NCBI GenBank assembly: GCA_017311185.1
Contig: JAESUZ010001514.1
Location: forward strand, 124,001-188,000
DNA length: 64,000 nucleotides
Source: Proteles cristata cristata
Taxonomy: Eukaryota; Chordata; Mammalia; Carnivora; Hyaenidae
Direction of reading: 5' to 3'
Part shown: one piece after another, positions 11,529 through 23,800 of the stretch
Layout: the number at the start of each line of letters is the position of its first letter
Position numbering within the stretch: the stretch's first letter is position 1
Position numbers and translations under genes: made by a program
The notes under the pieces: generated by a model
What the model was told of the DNA's origin: nothing
What the model saw: the letters and a program-made list of their open reading frames with translations, nothing else
Databases searched by the model: none

Positions 11529-13231
11529 ATTAGACACAAAGAAATGGAAAAACATTCCATGCTCATGGATAGGAAGAATAAATATAGTTAAGATGTCATT
11601 ACTACCTAAAGCACTCTACACATTCAATGCAATTCCAATCAAAATTGCACCAGCATACTTCTCAAAACTAGAACAAACTATCCAAAAATTTGTATGGAAC
11701 CACAAAAGACCCCGAATAGCCAAAGTAATCCTGAAAAATAAAACCAAAACGGGAGGGATCACCATCCCAGACTTTAGCCTCTACTACAAAGCTGTCATCA
11801 TCAAGACAGTATGGTATTGGCACAAAAACAGACACATAGACCAATGGAACAGAATTGAGAACTCAGAAGTGGACCCAAAAGTATACAGCCAACTAATCTT
11901 TGACAAAGCAGGAAAGAATATCCAATGGAAAAAAGACAGCCTTTTTAACAGATGGTGTTGGGAGAACTGGACAGCAACATGCAGAAGAATGAAACTAGAT
12001 CATTTTCTCACACCATGCACAAAAATAAACTCAAAATGGATAAAAGACCTGAATGTGAGACAGGAAACCATCAACACCCTAGAGGAGAAAGCCGGAAACA
12101 ACCTCCTTGACCTCCACCACAGCAACTTCTTACTTGACACATCCCCAAAAGCAAGGGAATCAAGAGCAAAAATAAACTGTTGGGACCTCATCAAGATTAA
12201 AAGCTTCTGCACAACAATGGAAACAACCCAGAAAATTAATAGGCAACCAACAGAATGGGAAAAGATAGTTGCGAATGACATATCAGATAAAGGGTTAATA
12301 TCCAGAATATATAAGGAACTCACCAAACTACACGCCCGAAAAACAAACAACCCAGTGAAGAAATGGGCAGAAGACATGAACAGACACTTCTCCAAAGAGG
12401 ACATCCCGATGGCCAACAGACACATGAAACGATGCTCAGCATCGCTCCTCATCAGGGAAATACAAATCAAAACCACACTGAGATACCACCTCACGCCAGT
12501 CAGAGTGGCTAAAATGAGCCAATCAGAGAACTCTAGATGCTGGCGAGGATGTGGAGAAACGGGCACCCTCCTACACTGTTGGTGGGAATGTAAACTGGTA
12601 CAGCCCCTCTGGAAAACAGTGTGGAGGTTCCTAAGGAAACTAACAATAGAACTCCCCTATGACCCAGCAATAGCACTGCTAGGAATTTACCCAAGGGATA
12701 CAGAAATGCTGATGCATAGGAGCACATGTACCCCAATGTTCATAACAGCACTCTCTACAATAGCTAAAACATGGAAAGAGCCTAAGTGTCCATCAACAGA
12801 TGAATGGATCAAGAAGATGTGGTTTACCTATACCATGGAATACTACATGGCAATGAGAAACAATGAAATCTGGCCATGTGTAGCAACATGGATGGACCTT
12901 GAGGGTGTTATGCTGAGCGAAATAAGTCAGGCAGAGAAGGACAAATATGATATGTTTGCACGTATAGGAGGATTAGGAGGAACTTGACGGAGGAACAAGG
13001 GGGAGAAGAAGGGCGGAAATGGTGGGGGAAAGGGAGAGAGGCAAACCATGAGAGACTCTTGAATGCTGACAAAAACTGAGGACTGATGGATGTGGGGGGG
13101 AGGAGGGATGGGCATGGAGGAGGACACTTGTGGGGATGAGCACTGAGTGTTATGTGGAAACTAATTTGACAATAAACTATTTGTAAAAAAAAATAAAAAG
13201 AATAGCAATCCCTAAAAAAAAAAAAAAAGAA
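11529..13231 (+). mobile_element. Young 5'-truncated LINE-1
   Basis: The insertion is bounded by a perfect 14-bp duplication, AGAAATCATTCTTC, at 11515-11528 and 13232-13245. The nick site TT/AGAA fits the L1 endonuclease preference. It holds the last third of ORF2, a purine-rich 3' UTR of about 200 bp and an A-tail. The 5' truncation is typical of incomplete reverse transcription. An open ORF and intact duplication show it is recent. The tail has two A-tracts (13185-13199 and 13214-13228) separated by about 14 bp. Confidence 0.95.
11531..12987 (+). pseudogene. L1 ORF2 C-terminal remnant, still open
   Basis: About 485 codons without a stop, encoding the part of the L1 ORF2 protein downstream of the reverse transcriptase catalytic core. 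The cysteine-rich motif near the C-terminus is intact at 12538-12591 with the spacing C-x3-C-x7-H-x4-C. The endonuclease and reverse transcriptase domains are missing because of the 5' truncation, so no active protein can be made. There is no L1 promoter and no native start codon. The 188-codon frame on the opposite strand (12000-12566) is a shadow of this ORF. Confidence 0.93.
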
Positions 13232-13302
13232 AGAAATCATTCTTCCTTAATACTGGAAAGATCTATTTCTTCAGATGTGAGATCACACCGAGTATTTTTC
13301 TA

Positions 13303-13507
13303 AATTAAAAAAATATATTTATTTATTTTTGAGAGAGTAAGAGAGTGTGTGAGCAGAGGAGGGTCAGAGAGAGGGAGACACAGAATCTGAAGCAGGCATC
13401 AGGCTTGAGCTCTCAGCACAGAGCCTGACGTGGGGCTTGAATTCGTGAACTGTGAGATCACAACCTGAGTCAAAGTCAGATGCTTAACTGAGCCTCCTTG
13501 GTGCCTC
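13303..13507 (-). mobile_element. Felid tRNA-Lys SINE, antisense
   Basis: A complete antisense SINE flanked by a 20-bp duplication with one mismatch at 13283-13302 and 13508-13527. Confidence 0.95.
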
Positions 13508-13759
13508 TCACACCAAGTATTTTTCTATTTATGTTTGCCTCAAAATTAGGGCACCACAGTAGGTATATAGCAAGTCCACAGTGGGACTCTTAAATGACCA
13601 AAGAGGAATGATAACCAGAGTTGAGTGGAAGTCATCCCAGCCACCTAGAGGAGCTGAAACTAACTACCTCAGTTAAGACCAATCTTCAGACAAAGTGACA
13701 TTCACTGTTTAAGAGAATCATGTTTCCAGGTTATGCTGCCCAGAAAGAAAGGGACTGCC

Positions 13760-14130
13760 ATGGCTTAGGTGGCTCTGTCTCAGGTTCTCCCATAAGGTTG
13801 CTGTTAAGATGCTGCCAGGGTCCCAGTCACCCAGAGACTTCACTGGGGCTGGAGGATCCTCTTCCAAAATGGTCCCTTCACCTGGTGCTGATTGTTGGAA
13901 AGAGTCCTCAGTTCCTACCAGTATGGGATGATGATGGCTGGATTCCCTCACAGGGAGTAGAGAGTAAGGTGAAAGCCTCAATATCTTTTGTAAGCCAGCC
14001 TCAGAAACCACACCCTGTCATTTCTGCAATATCCTATTAGTTACATAGGTCAGCTTTATTTAATGGGGCAGAGTACAACCCAGGGTGTGATACCATGGAC
14101 ATTTGGGAGCCATCTTGGTTGGTGACTACC
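13760..14130 (-). mobile_element. MaLR-like LTR, antisense
   Basis: Landmarks on the plus strand include 'ggggctggaggatcc', 'aatatcttttgtaagccagcctc', 'tcatttctgcaatatcctattagt' and 'gggagccatcttgg', in the order seen in reversed MLT1-class LTRs. Termini are approximate. The ORFs crossing it are chance. Confidence 0.55.
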
Positions 14131-15459
14131 ACCAATCAAAATAAGTCGAGACGGAATTCAGATAGAGTGGAGGGAGGTAGACCATAGTGGCTACTCTGTG
14201 GGCTCTGTCTATAAGGCTGGAGAAAACTGATATGGAAATGTACACGGAGGGCCTAGTTTCTAGGGGACTTCTCACCAGTGGTGTAGCCCACATGAACTTC
14301 TCAGCAGGAATTTAGGCAGGTCAGGCTTGGAATTGATACTCTGAGGAGACATGGCTCAAGGTAATCACCTGTTGACATTGGTGTGAGATCTTTTCATTCT
14401 TCTCTGGATAGATCTTGGTAGTTACAGTTAGTATGTTTTTCCTCTTACTCATTTTGTGTAAAATGTGCCTAATTTTCAAAAAAATTTCCATTCTTCTTTT
14501 AAAAATGGTATGTTTTATTATTGCTCCAATGCTTCAGTAATTCCTGGGAAAACTTTTGTCCCTGGCTACTGCCTTTCTTTACTAACAGTAATACAACCCA
14601 AGTGAAGGAAATTTCATTCTGAGTGCTTATCTTCAAGCCTCTTTTTCATTACTTGCTATTGCATGTTTCTGAGCTTTTAAGAGATGAGTCTCTCGTCTTT
14701 GTGTAACCAATGCTTTTTCCATACCTGGCACATAGTAGGTACTGAATTAATGTATGCTGCTAAAATATATTTGAATATATTAGAGGTCAATACAGAAATA
14801 TACTCTGCATCTTCTCCTCTCTGCTGTCTGCAAAGCCAGTGTGGCACATTTCTTAAAATAGTTCTCTTTAATCACTTTACAGTTACATCTTTATATGTTT
14901 TTTTTTTCTTTTTTGGTTAACTTAGCTGAAAATGCCCCTTTCTTCCATAGTATAAGATGATTATCTCAATTAGTGTTAATGATCTCCTTCCCCATGTACC
15001 TCTTCCATGTTGTCTTGCAGAAATTTTCTTGGTTATTTTCCATCCCTTTCAGACTTAATGGTGTGGATGGTGGATGGGGTGGAGGTGAATACTGATAGAG
15101 TTATGTAAGGGGTATACCAAGGTGGTGGTTTGGTGGCCCTAACTCTCCCCTCTTTTTTGAAGAGGCTGTCAAAAACGTATTAATTATGTACCCTCATGAC
15201 AAAAGAGTAAAAACCTAACTCAAAATGTAAGAAATTTATTAATAGTGTCCAATAGAACTCATGGATAAAAATGCAGTCAAATCTCTAGAAGTAGAAGCAG
15301 GTACTGAGAAACTAACAGGATCAAAATTTCTCCTCTCCTCTCTTTTTATCTATATACAGATAGGTTTGCTCTTCTCTTCAATCCCATGGCCACGTACGGC
15401 CACTGAGTTCGTTGGGTCCTCTGTGATGGGGACTTTGAGATGGAGTTGGCAACATAAGA
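14131..15459. other. Intergenic, mostly unassigned
   Basis: The string 'acctggcacatagtaggtactgaatta' at about 14723-14750 looks like the end of a MIR or L2 copy. The rest is AT-rich with no named feature. Confidence 0.45.
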
Positions 15460-16439
15460 GGTTTGTTAGGATATGATGCCTGTGGAAAAGAAAATGAAAA
15501 GAAGCTGGATTGGACAGGAAAGGTCTTCACAGCATGATGCAGACCTGACCCCTGTTATAGGAAAGTGAGGAGGAAGCAGAATCAAGAGGAGCCTACCCAT
15601 GATGCAGACACAATGAGAGCCCCAGGGTGAAGATTATCTATTAGAAGTGCTCTGTATTGGCAGAAATGTCCAGGCATCAGTACCCTGGAGGGCTTAGTCA
15701 TCAGGTAGGGGTTGCCTGGAATAAGGGTGGCCTGGGCTGGAAAGCTGAGGCAGATCCTGCTGTTGTTAACAGCTTGGAGGCTGTCTGCTGACAAATTGCA
15801 CACTTCCTGACTCCATGCCTTTCTTGAACAGAGAAGTGACTGGCACATTCCTATGGCTGCAGTGGTCACCAAGAAATCAGAATTCCCTGTTGTCAACATC
15901 TCTGTAGAGAGCTTACATGGGAGAGTCTGTGTGTATCTGCCCCACAAATTACTGAAGAAGGGGCTGGGCCTAGGAGGGTGGGTTCATTTTTTACAAAATG
16001 GCCTCTGGGGCCCACTGATATGGTTAAGAAGATGAGGGGCTGGGAATTTTCTCCACAAGATACTGTCAGTGTAGAGCTGGATAAAATTTGAAGGCTGGAG
16101 GTCAACAGAGGAACATGTTCACTACTTTATCCATTTGGTGTCAAAAGGCACGATGAAGCCCATTTTCGAAAAATAACTTATTTTTCCTTTTTGTAACCTC
16201 ATTAGAAGAAAGCATACATCTGTTCAAATGTGTTACTCTGAGATAATAATCTTATGGAAAATTATCTTTGACTTTATGTTTAATTGCTTCAATCATAAAT
16301 AGTCTGTTCTTCTGCTCCTGGCCCCATGTCTCCATGATTCTTTTTACCCATTCTGTTCTGATTTATATCATTCATCATGCAAGGGAGAGTGGTGGTAAAT
16401 TAAATGTAATTATTGGTAGAAATATGTAAAGGGAAAGCA

Positions 16440-17995
16440 ATACTGCATTCCTGAAGGAATTGCAGATTAGTGCCACCATCAAGAATTTGAAAGATACAGG
16501 AGTAGTGATTTCCACCACATCCCCATCCAACTCTCCTGTTTAGCCCATGCAGAATACAGTGGAATCTTGGAGAATGACAGTGGATTATCTTAAGCTTAGC
16601 CAGGTGGTGCTTGAAGTATCAGTTTTAGATAAAGATACTCTTTGGAGCCTTTGGCAAGCCTCTATAGGTGAATCATAGCACAGACCTTTAGGAGTTTTGG
16701 AGAAAAACCTGGCTATTATCTACACGTAACTACTCTCCTTTGGAGAAACAACTCTTGGCCTGCTGCTGGACCTTAGTAGAGACTCAATGTGCAACCATAG
16801 GCCACCAAGTTACCATGTGATGTGAGCTGCATATCATGAACTGGGTGTTATCTGACCCACCACATCATCATAAAGTTGGGCATGCACAGCAATACTCCAT
16901 CAACAAATGGACATGAGTATGTATGTAATCAGGTCTGAGAAGGTCCAGAAGGTACATGAAGAAGTGGCCCACATGCCCATGGTCCCCACTTCTGCTATAC
17001 TTCCTTCTCTCATGGGGAATTTCCTTTTGATAGCTGATAGAGGAATAGAAGAATGGTTTACAGGTGGTTCTGCATGATACACAGACACCACCCAAAAGTG
17101 AACAGCAGAAGCACCAAGCCCCTCCATGGAATCCATGAAGGGTAGTGGTAAAGGGAGATCCTCCCAATGGGCAGGATTTCAGGCAATATGCCTAGTTGTT
17201 CTCTTTGCTTAGAAGGAAAAATAGCCAGATGTGCAATTATAGACTGATTCATGGGTTGGGGCAAATGGTTTGGTTGAATGGAAACATGATTGGAAAATTT
17301 GTGGCAAAGAATCTTGGGTAGAGGTATGTGAAAGACTTCTCTGAATGCACAAAGAACATGAAAACATTGTGTCCCATGTGAATGCTCACAGAGAGAGACC
17401 TCTGCAGAAGAGGATTTTAGTAATCAAGTGGATGAGATGACCCATCATGTGGATACTAGTCCGACTCTTTCCCACCCAATGGGCTTTCTTCACCCACTGG
17501 GCTTATGATAAAGGGGCCATAGTGGTGGGTATGGAGGTCGTGCATGGGCTCAGCAACATGGACTTCCATTCAGTTGACCTGGCTCTGGCTCTGGCTACCA
17601 CTGAATGCTCCATCTGCCACCAGTAGAGCTCAACACCAAAACCCTGATGTGGCACCATTTTCCACAGACAGCTGTGTGGTGGCAGGTTGATCATATTAGA
17701 CAGCTTCCAAAATGGCAGCATTTTGTTCTCACATACTCTGAAGACAGATTTGCCTTCCCTGCATACAATACTTTTGCCAAACTAGCATCCAAAGATTCAT
17801 AGAATGCCTTACCCACCATTATGGCACTCCACACAGCATTACTTCTCATCAAAGAACTCACTTCACAGCAAGGAAGAATCCAGAGACTCTCACCAGAACA
17901 CACACAATGATTCCACTGACCTGGAAGTTAAGACTACCACCTGGCCACTTTGGGCCCCTTATGCCTCTGAAACAATAAGTAAAGAAGGAAGTAAC
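16440..17995 (+). pseudogene. ERVL pol remnant (RT start, RNase H, integrase)
   Basis: The first 160 bp resemble the N-terminal part of an ERVL reverse transcriptase. At about 16600-16607 the sequence jumps to the end of the reverse transcriptase, so the region that should hold the catalytic site is absent. RNase H-like sequence follows (about 16860-17420), with a stop inside it. The integrase-like core (about 17600-17870) is readable in short frames separated by a stop at 17800-17802 and frameshifts. Nothing here could make a working enzyme. Confidence 0.72.
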
Positions 17996-18029
17996 TGAGT
18001 GGGGTGACTGATTCTGACTGGAATCCTGG

Positions 18030-18330
18030 TCCGTAATGGAGATAGAAGAGCATGTCTGGAATACAGAAGATCCCTTATGGAATCTCTTAATGTTACCAAG
18101 CCCTATGAATAAGATCAGTGGGGAAAAAAAAAAAACTAATTCAGGTGAACTACTGATGGTCCAGACCTTTCAATAAAGGTTGGATTACCCTCCCAGGTAA
18201 AGAACATCAATCAGCTGAAGTGTTTGCTGAAGGCAAAAGGAAAACAGAACGGGTAGTGGAAAAAGATAGTTATGTATACCAGGTACGGAACCAAGGCCTG
18301 TAATTGTCAAGAGTATTTCCTCCTTATTTT
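18030..18330 (+). pseudogene. ERVL dUTPase-like 3' remnant
   Basis: Sequence around 18040-18110 ('gcatgtctggaatacag' and following) matches the part of ERVL downstream of integrase that encodes a dUTPase-like domain, a feature of the ERVL class. It is broken by indels, including an A-run at about 18125-18136. It ends with a decayed stop region near 18300. Confidence 0.55.
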
Positions 18331-18705
18331 ACTATAAATACATTTGTGTGTGTATATGTATGTACATGTGTGTATCTTTTTTTCTTTTCTCTCTTATCCC
18401 ATTTTGATATAACAAAAGATATATTGATTTTACATATCAAATCCTCAGTAGCCAAGTACTGTTAATTTTATGTCACAGTAATTAAGTTATAGGTGATCAA
18501 GGAGAAGAATAACATCCCTCAAAGACTTTACTTCCTCTTCTGGGAAAGGGGTTAGTGCCTTTGTGGTTCTACACAGGAAAGTTGCATCCTGTTAATTATG
18601 GAATTAAAGAATTAATGAAATTATGGAATTATTATTATCTTCATTTGCAGATTAAGTATGGTTTAAGGAGACGCATATGAAGGCAAAATGGACAAAGGGT
18701 GAATT

Positions 18706-19227
18706 TGTGATTGTTAATTTTATGTGTCATCCTGGCTGGCTATGGGTTGCCTAGATTAAACATTATTTCTGGGTGGGTCTGTGAGAATGTTTCTGAATGA
18801 GATTAGCGTTTGAATTGGTAGACTCAGTAAGATGGATCCCCCACCTCATTATGAGCGGACATCATCTAATCCATGGAAGACATGAACAGAAGGCAGAGGA
18901 AGAAGGAATTCACTCCTTTTTTCCTGACTCACTGTGAGCTGGGGCATCTTATCTCTTCTGCCCTTTGGAACTGACACCAGCAGCTTTCCTGATTCTCATG
19001 CCTTTGGACTTGGACTGAATTACACCACTAGCTTTCTTGGGTCTTCAGTTTACAGACAGTAGATGGGGGAACATCATAATCATGTCAGCCAACTCCTCAT
19101 AATAAATCTCCTTTCACACATCCACACATATAGGTATTCATACAGATGTGTGTGTATATGTATTAATAGATATTACATAGATAATCTGCTATTGGTTCTG
19201 ATTCTCTGGAGAACCCTGAGTAATGTA
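18706..19227 (+). mobile_element. ERVL LTR (MLT2-like), 3' LTR
   Basis: It starts TGTGATTGTTAATTTT and ends CTGGAGAACCCTGAGTAATGTA, close to the expected TG...CA termini of MLT2-class LTRs. Internal landmarks include 'aacattatttctgggtg', 'gaatgagattagcgtttgaattgg' and the poly(A) signal region 'aataaatctcctttc'. It directly follows ERVL internal sequence on the same strand. A small TG/TA tract lies at about 19147-19165. Confidence 0.85.
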
Positions 19228-19365
19228 CTAAACATATATAACGACTCTCCAGTTGAAAGAAAATAAACCATAGTTACCTATCTTAAGTAAAAAGTGAGTA
19301 ATTTGTAAAAGTGTGCCAGGCTGTTGGTTTTTTTTAACCCAACAATGCAGTTAGGCCAGTTGAAT

Positions 19366-19710
19366 GGTGTATTTCTTATCTGTTACTGTGTAACAAATTG
19401 CCACAAACTTAATGGCTTAAACAACACAAGTTTACCCTGTTGGTTTCTGTGGCTCAGGAATCTGGGTTCAGATGAGCTGGAGCTCATGGGCTACAATCAA
19501 TGAGTCAGCTGGGGCCCTCATTTAAAGCACAGGGCTCTCCTCCATCCTCATGTGGTTGTTTATTGGCAGAATTCAGTTCCTTAAAACTGAATCATGGGAG
19601 ATATATCCCATATTCGTGGATCCTTATTAAGGAGGAGGGTGTTATACATGCCAGGGGCAGCAATCTTAGGGACCATTTAGAATTCTGTCCACCACAAATG
19701 GACTCAATGT
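19366..19710 (-). mobile_element. MaLR-like LTR, antisense
   Basis: The plus strand reads 'ttactgtgtaacaaattgccacaaac...aatggcttaaacaac' and ends 'aattctgtccaccaca', the reversed pattern of an MLT1-class LTR. Boundaries are approximate. Confidence 0.55.
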
Positions 19711-20370
19711 GAGTGCTAGAAAACTGAGAAAATCCCCTTCCCTTCTATATTAACTCTCTCTCTGACAATCTACTGCCTTCAGATTCTCCAAATTATTAAG
19801 GAAGGGCTCTGGCCTAGCTGGGTTGGATGTCTAACCCTGGTTCCATCAATTGTGAGCAGGGGCATGGTATCATGTACAAAATGGCCCCTGGGGGCCTACT
19901 GGTGTGGTTGGAAAGCTAGAGGTGGTGGGCTGGGAAGATGACCCTAAGAGATTTACCTCCTGCTGTCTTTTATTTATTTTTTGAACTCTCAAATTACTCA
20001 GAAGAGGACTTTCCTCAGGAGGGTGGGAAGAGTATACAGTGAAAATGTCCCCTGGGCAGGAATGAGATTACTTGTGATCTCTTTTATGGCACTCTCAAAC
20101 TTGCCCAAGTGAAACTTATCCTAAACTAGGCTGTTTTTGCAGGCCACATTCAGCAAACCTAAACAATGCAAAATTGAAATGAAAACCTATCTAGAGTGAT
20201 AGTGGAGGAATGGGGAGTGATCGTTAACAGGTACAAGGTTTCTTTTGAGGATATGACAACATTCTAAAATCAGTTTATATATATTCCACATTGACTGTAG
20301 AAATGGCCTAGAAACAATGGGCACCCTTAGTCCCCAGCCTGAAATCTCTAAATACTGTTACCCCATTAAA
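19711..20370. other. Intergenic with ERVL-like scrap
   Basis: A stretch at about 19870-19940 ('tacaaaatggcccctggggg' and on) resembles 15990-16050 in the ERVL internal region. It may be a second, separate scrap of the same element class. The rest is unassigned. Confidence 0.4.
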
Positions 20371-20382
20371 GGTGGGCTCTTT

Positions 20383-20606
20383 GTGGGGTACCTGGGTGAC
20401 TCAGTCGGTTAGGTGTCCAACTTCAGTTCAGGTCATGATCTCATGGTTTGTGGTCCGAGCCCTGTGTCAGGCTCTGTGTTGACATCTCAGAGCCTGGAGC
20501 CTGCTTCAGATTCTGTGTCTCCCTCTCTCTCTCTGTTCCTTCCCCATTCATGTTCTGGTTCTCTCTCTGTGTCTCAAAAATAAACATGAAAAAAATTTTT
20601 TTAAAA
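20383..20606 (+). mobile_element. Felid tRNA-Lys SINE
   Basis: Full-length copy with duplications GGTGGGCTCTTT (20371-20382) and GATGGGCTCTTT (20607-20618). Confidence 0.94.
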
Positions 20607-20637
20607 GATGGGCTCTTTGGGGTAATGACTTATTTCA

Positions 20638-20685
20638 ACATTTAAAAAATGTTTTGTTTAATATTTATTTTTTAGAGGAGGGAAG

Positions 20686-20724
<39 letters not shown>

Positions 20725-20845
20725 GATTTGAAGCGGGTTCTGCACTGACAGCAGAGAGCCTGATGTGGGGCTCAAACTCACGAACCATAGATCATAACCT
20801 GAGCCAAAGTCAGATATTTAACCCACTGAGCCAGCCAGGTACTCT
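20638..20845 (-). mobile_element. Felid tRNA-Lys SINE, antisense
   Basis: It follows the previous SINE within about 30 bp, tail to tail. Duplications are at 20621-20637 and 20846-20862 with two mismatches. A (GA)n tract of about 30 bp lies at 20690-20719 inside it. Confidence 0.94.
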
Positions 20846-20862
20846 GGTAATGGCTTATTCCA

Positions 20863-23800
20863 GGTTTAGGTCATGGAAGGTATCAGATGAGATTGATATA
20901 TCTTGAGTCACAAAGCAAGAGTTTATAAATTAATGGGATCATGTGGCAGGTTTGGCCATTTTAGCTCCTTCACATTGGCTACAGAGTTGTATGTTCTGGC
21001 TTGGCCACATATGCTCCTACCAGAGGGAGTAAAACAGAAGAAAGCTTTATTACTTAGGCATCTAGGAAGTCCTGCAGATGATGTTGGAGACTGGACTTAG
21101 AAATGTTGCCTGTGCCTGCTGGGTCACTGTGAGGGGTTCCGGAGTTATGCTGTACCTGTCCAGTGGCGTTGTGTGCCCTTTTTTCAATTCTGTTCCTCCC
21201 ATTCCCTACTTCTGTTCCTCCCATTCCCCACTTCATGGAATTTTACTCTCTCACATACACTGAACATCTGTTTGTGTGTCCTTTGAAGGGCCACAGACTA
21301 TAGTAATATCTAAGATTTTTCTACCTTACCTCACCCCACTCCCCTCCAAGAATCAATTTTTGCCTTCTAGGGGTTGAAATCATGCATGCTCTACATATTG
21401 TAGTGTGTTTGTACTGGCAAGCATGGAGAATATGGGCATTCCTAAACTCACAAGACCCGGAAGCCCAGAAAGGGCCAAGGTCAGTATACTCCATTATTGG
21501 GAATCAAAGCTGAATCTTCTCTGGTAGAGGCCTTGGGCCACTGTGACAAAGGAACAGCAAGATAGATTTCAGGTTCTTCTCTCCCACAGGTGCTGATACC
21601 CGGAGGTCTTGAACCGTAGGTGTTGACTCTGAGTGTATCTCCTGCATGCTAATCCCTACCTTAGGGTCAGCTACCTGGGAATACACATGCCACAACTTGA
21701 GTGCGTTGTTGACTTATTATAGCTGAGCATCATGGTAGTGGGCAAAACCTTATCACCATGAATACTTGCTGGATCTCTCTCATTGCCCTCCAGAGCCACT
21801 CTCTCCCCCTGCTCTGTGCTCCAGGAGACTGACCACATGGATTGCATCAGTGAGTCCTTGCTGCCAGATTCCCCAAGAGGCTTGGCCAATGAGAGGCAAT
21901 GCAGTGGGAGGGGAGTGAGGTTAGAGTAGTTTTTCTCCCAGCTCCTCCTCTCTCAGGTCACAGTAGTCTGCCTGTTTCTAGTAAGGGCCCCCACTCCTGT
22001 CAGCCGGACCTCTCTACAGCTCTTACTCTCCATTCTGGTAGCTACCATCTCTCGGGCTTCTTCAAGCCTAAAGCTTATAATAGTTTCCTGCTTTTGCAGG
22101 GCCCAAGAGCATCACATTATCTCTGTGCTTCTCCTCAATTCTGCCAACCTCTATAGTAGTCCATTTTTTTTTAACTCTCAGATTACTCAGCTTGTAGATG
22201 ACACATTTCCTGCTGGGAATTGGCTGACACACCTAATGCAGTGACCTGAATAAAGATCGGGGTTTTGAAATCTGGGGAAACATTTCAGTGGGTAAAGGTC
22301 AGGTGAGATACGTGTGTTTGCAAGAAGCATAGGAAGGAGAAGGAGATTCAGGTTGTGAATGTGTAAAGATGGGTTTTGCCTGTACAGTCTTGAAGGCAGT
22401 AGAGTATAAAAGTCTAACTCTTCAGGGGTTGGGAGAAGTAATGTACAGTGTTGTGAGAAATGAATGTAACACATTTCATAAAAGCACATGCTGTAACTAC
22501 CAAGATGTTATAGCAAGGAGGTGCTTATGAGACGGCTAGATTGTTGCAATGCTGCATGGTGACACAGTGAAGTTAATGTTTTGTAGAAGGAATGAACACT
22601 TGACTGTTTACTCTGAGCTAGTGTGCTGACTAACACTGCACTTGAGGAGACTAATCTGTTGGCTTGGTATCCTTCCATCTACGAAGCCCACGAATTTGCC
22701 ATGAGATGGTGCATTTTGCTTTGGGACTTAGTCCACTGTGAGGGCTCTTGTCTGCCACATAAAGAGGTAAATAAACCATTGGGTTTTGTTCTGTCCTTGA
22801 TTATTACTAACACATTGTTTTAGGTGGTAAGTTTCTAATACAAATTTTCATTAATCCCCGCTGGACATTACATGAAAAGGACTAAGCATGGGTTCCACAC
22901 ATGTATACAGCCCACACATCCAGTTTCTTAGTGACCAACAAGCTAATGCTTTATACGCATGCATATGTTTATTTTTAGGTAAAAGTACTTAGAACTGTGT
23001 CTGGTACCTACCAGATACTCTGCATATGAACTGTTTTGGTGTTCAAAGAACCCAGTGAGGCTGATACTAAGGAACTTGTTCCGGTTAGGAGTGGAGTCAG
23101 GATTTGCACTTAAACAACCTGATCTGCAGCTTGTGTTCTGACTGTCATGCAACATTTCCTCTCCTGGGGTTTGAACAGATGGGCCATGAACATGGGAGCA
23201 GAGTACATCAGTTGCGTCAGCCTTCCTTCTTCCTCCAAGAGGCCTTCTGAAGAGAACTTTCTGAGTGTAAGCTATAGAAATACCACCTTGAGTTTTAGTT
23301 TCTTTTTTTCATCTATGAGATCTAAGATCTTGGTTACTCTGTTTTACAATGACATAGCTTAGCCAAGCATGTTCCTCTAGAATTCCCAAGGGCAGGAAGA
23401 TGGCCCAGGAAGTTGCTTGTGAAGTTGCTGGACCCCAAGAAGATCCTTCTGTCCCCAAATATGTCTCTAATAGCCTGTATTGTGTCTGAAGTACTTTTTC
23501 TTTGAGTTGGTACTTCAAGTCATGGACTCATTGGGGTCTTGAGCCCCAGAATAAATAACCAAAGATCTTTTGCCAGTGGGTTTTTTTTTTCTTTTTAAAG
23601 GCTAACAGAAACCTATTGAGACTAGCTCTAGAAATAAAGATAATTTTATCCAAATGGTACAAATGTTTCCCAGAGCACTAGGTTACAAAGCAGCTTGGGA
23701 ACTGGTTCTTAGCAATTTTTTGGTTTTTAGGGAATTGCTAACAGCAAGGCAACTATTCTCTCTGAGGCTGTGTGCATTCTTATTTCTGCTATTCCCTACA

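Larger units (their letters stand above)
15460..18705 (+). mobile_element. Decayed ERVL-type internal region
   Basis: A plus-strand endogenous retrovirus remnant leading into the LTR at 18706. From about 15600 to 16440 the sequence looks like gag/protease-region ERVL, with low certainty. From 16440 onward it is recognisable as the start of the polymerase, then RNase H, integrase and a dUTPase-like 3' end. It carries many stops and frameshifts and a large internal deletion near 16600. No 5' LTR was found. It is an ancient, inactive copy of the eutherian ERVL class. Confidence 0.75.

Noticed and set aside
12000..12566. 188-codon minus-strand ORF
   Set aside because: It lies entirely inside the L1 ORF2 tail and is the antisense shadow of a long open frame.
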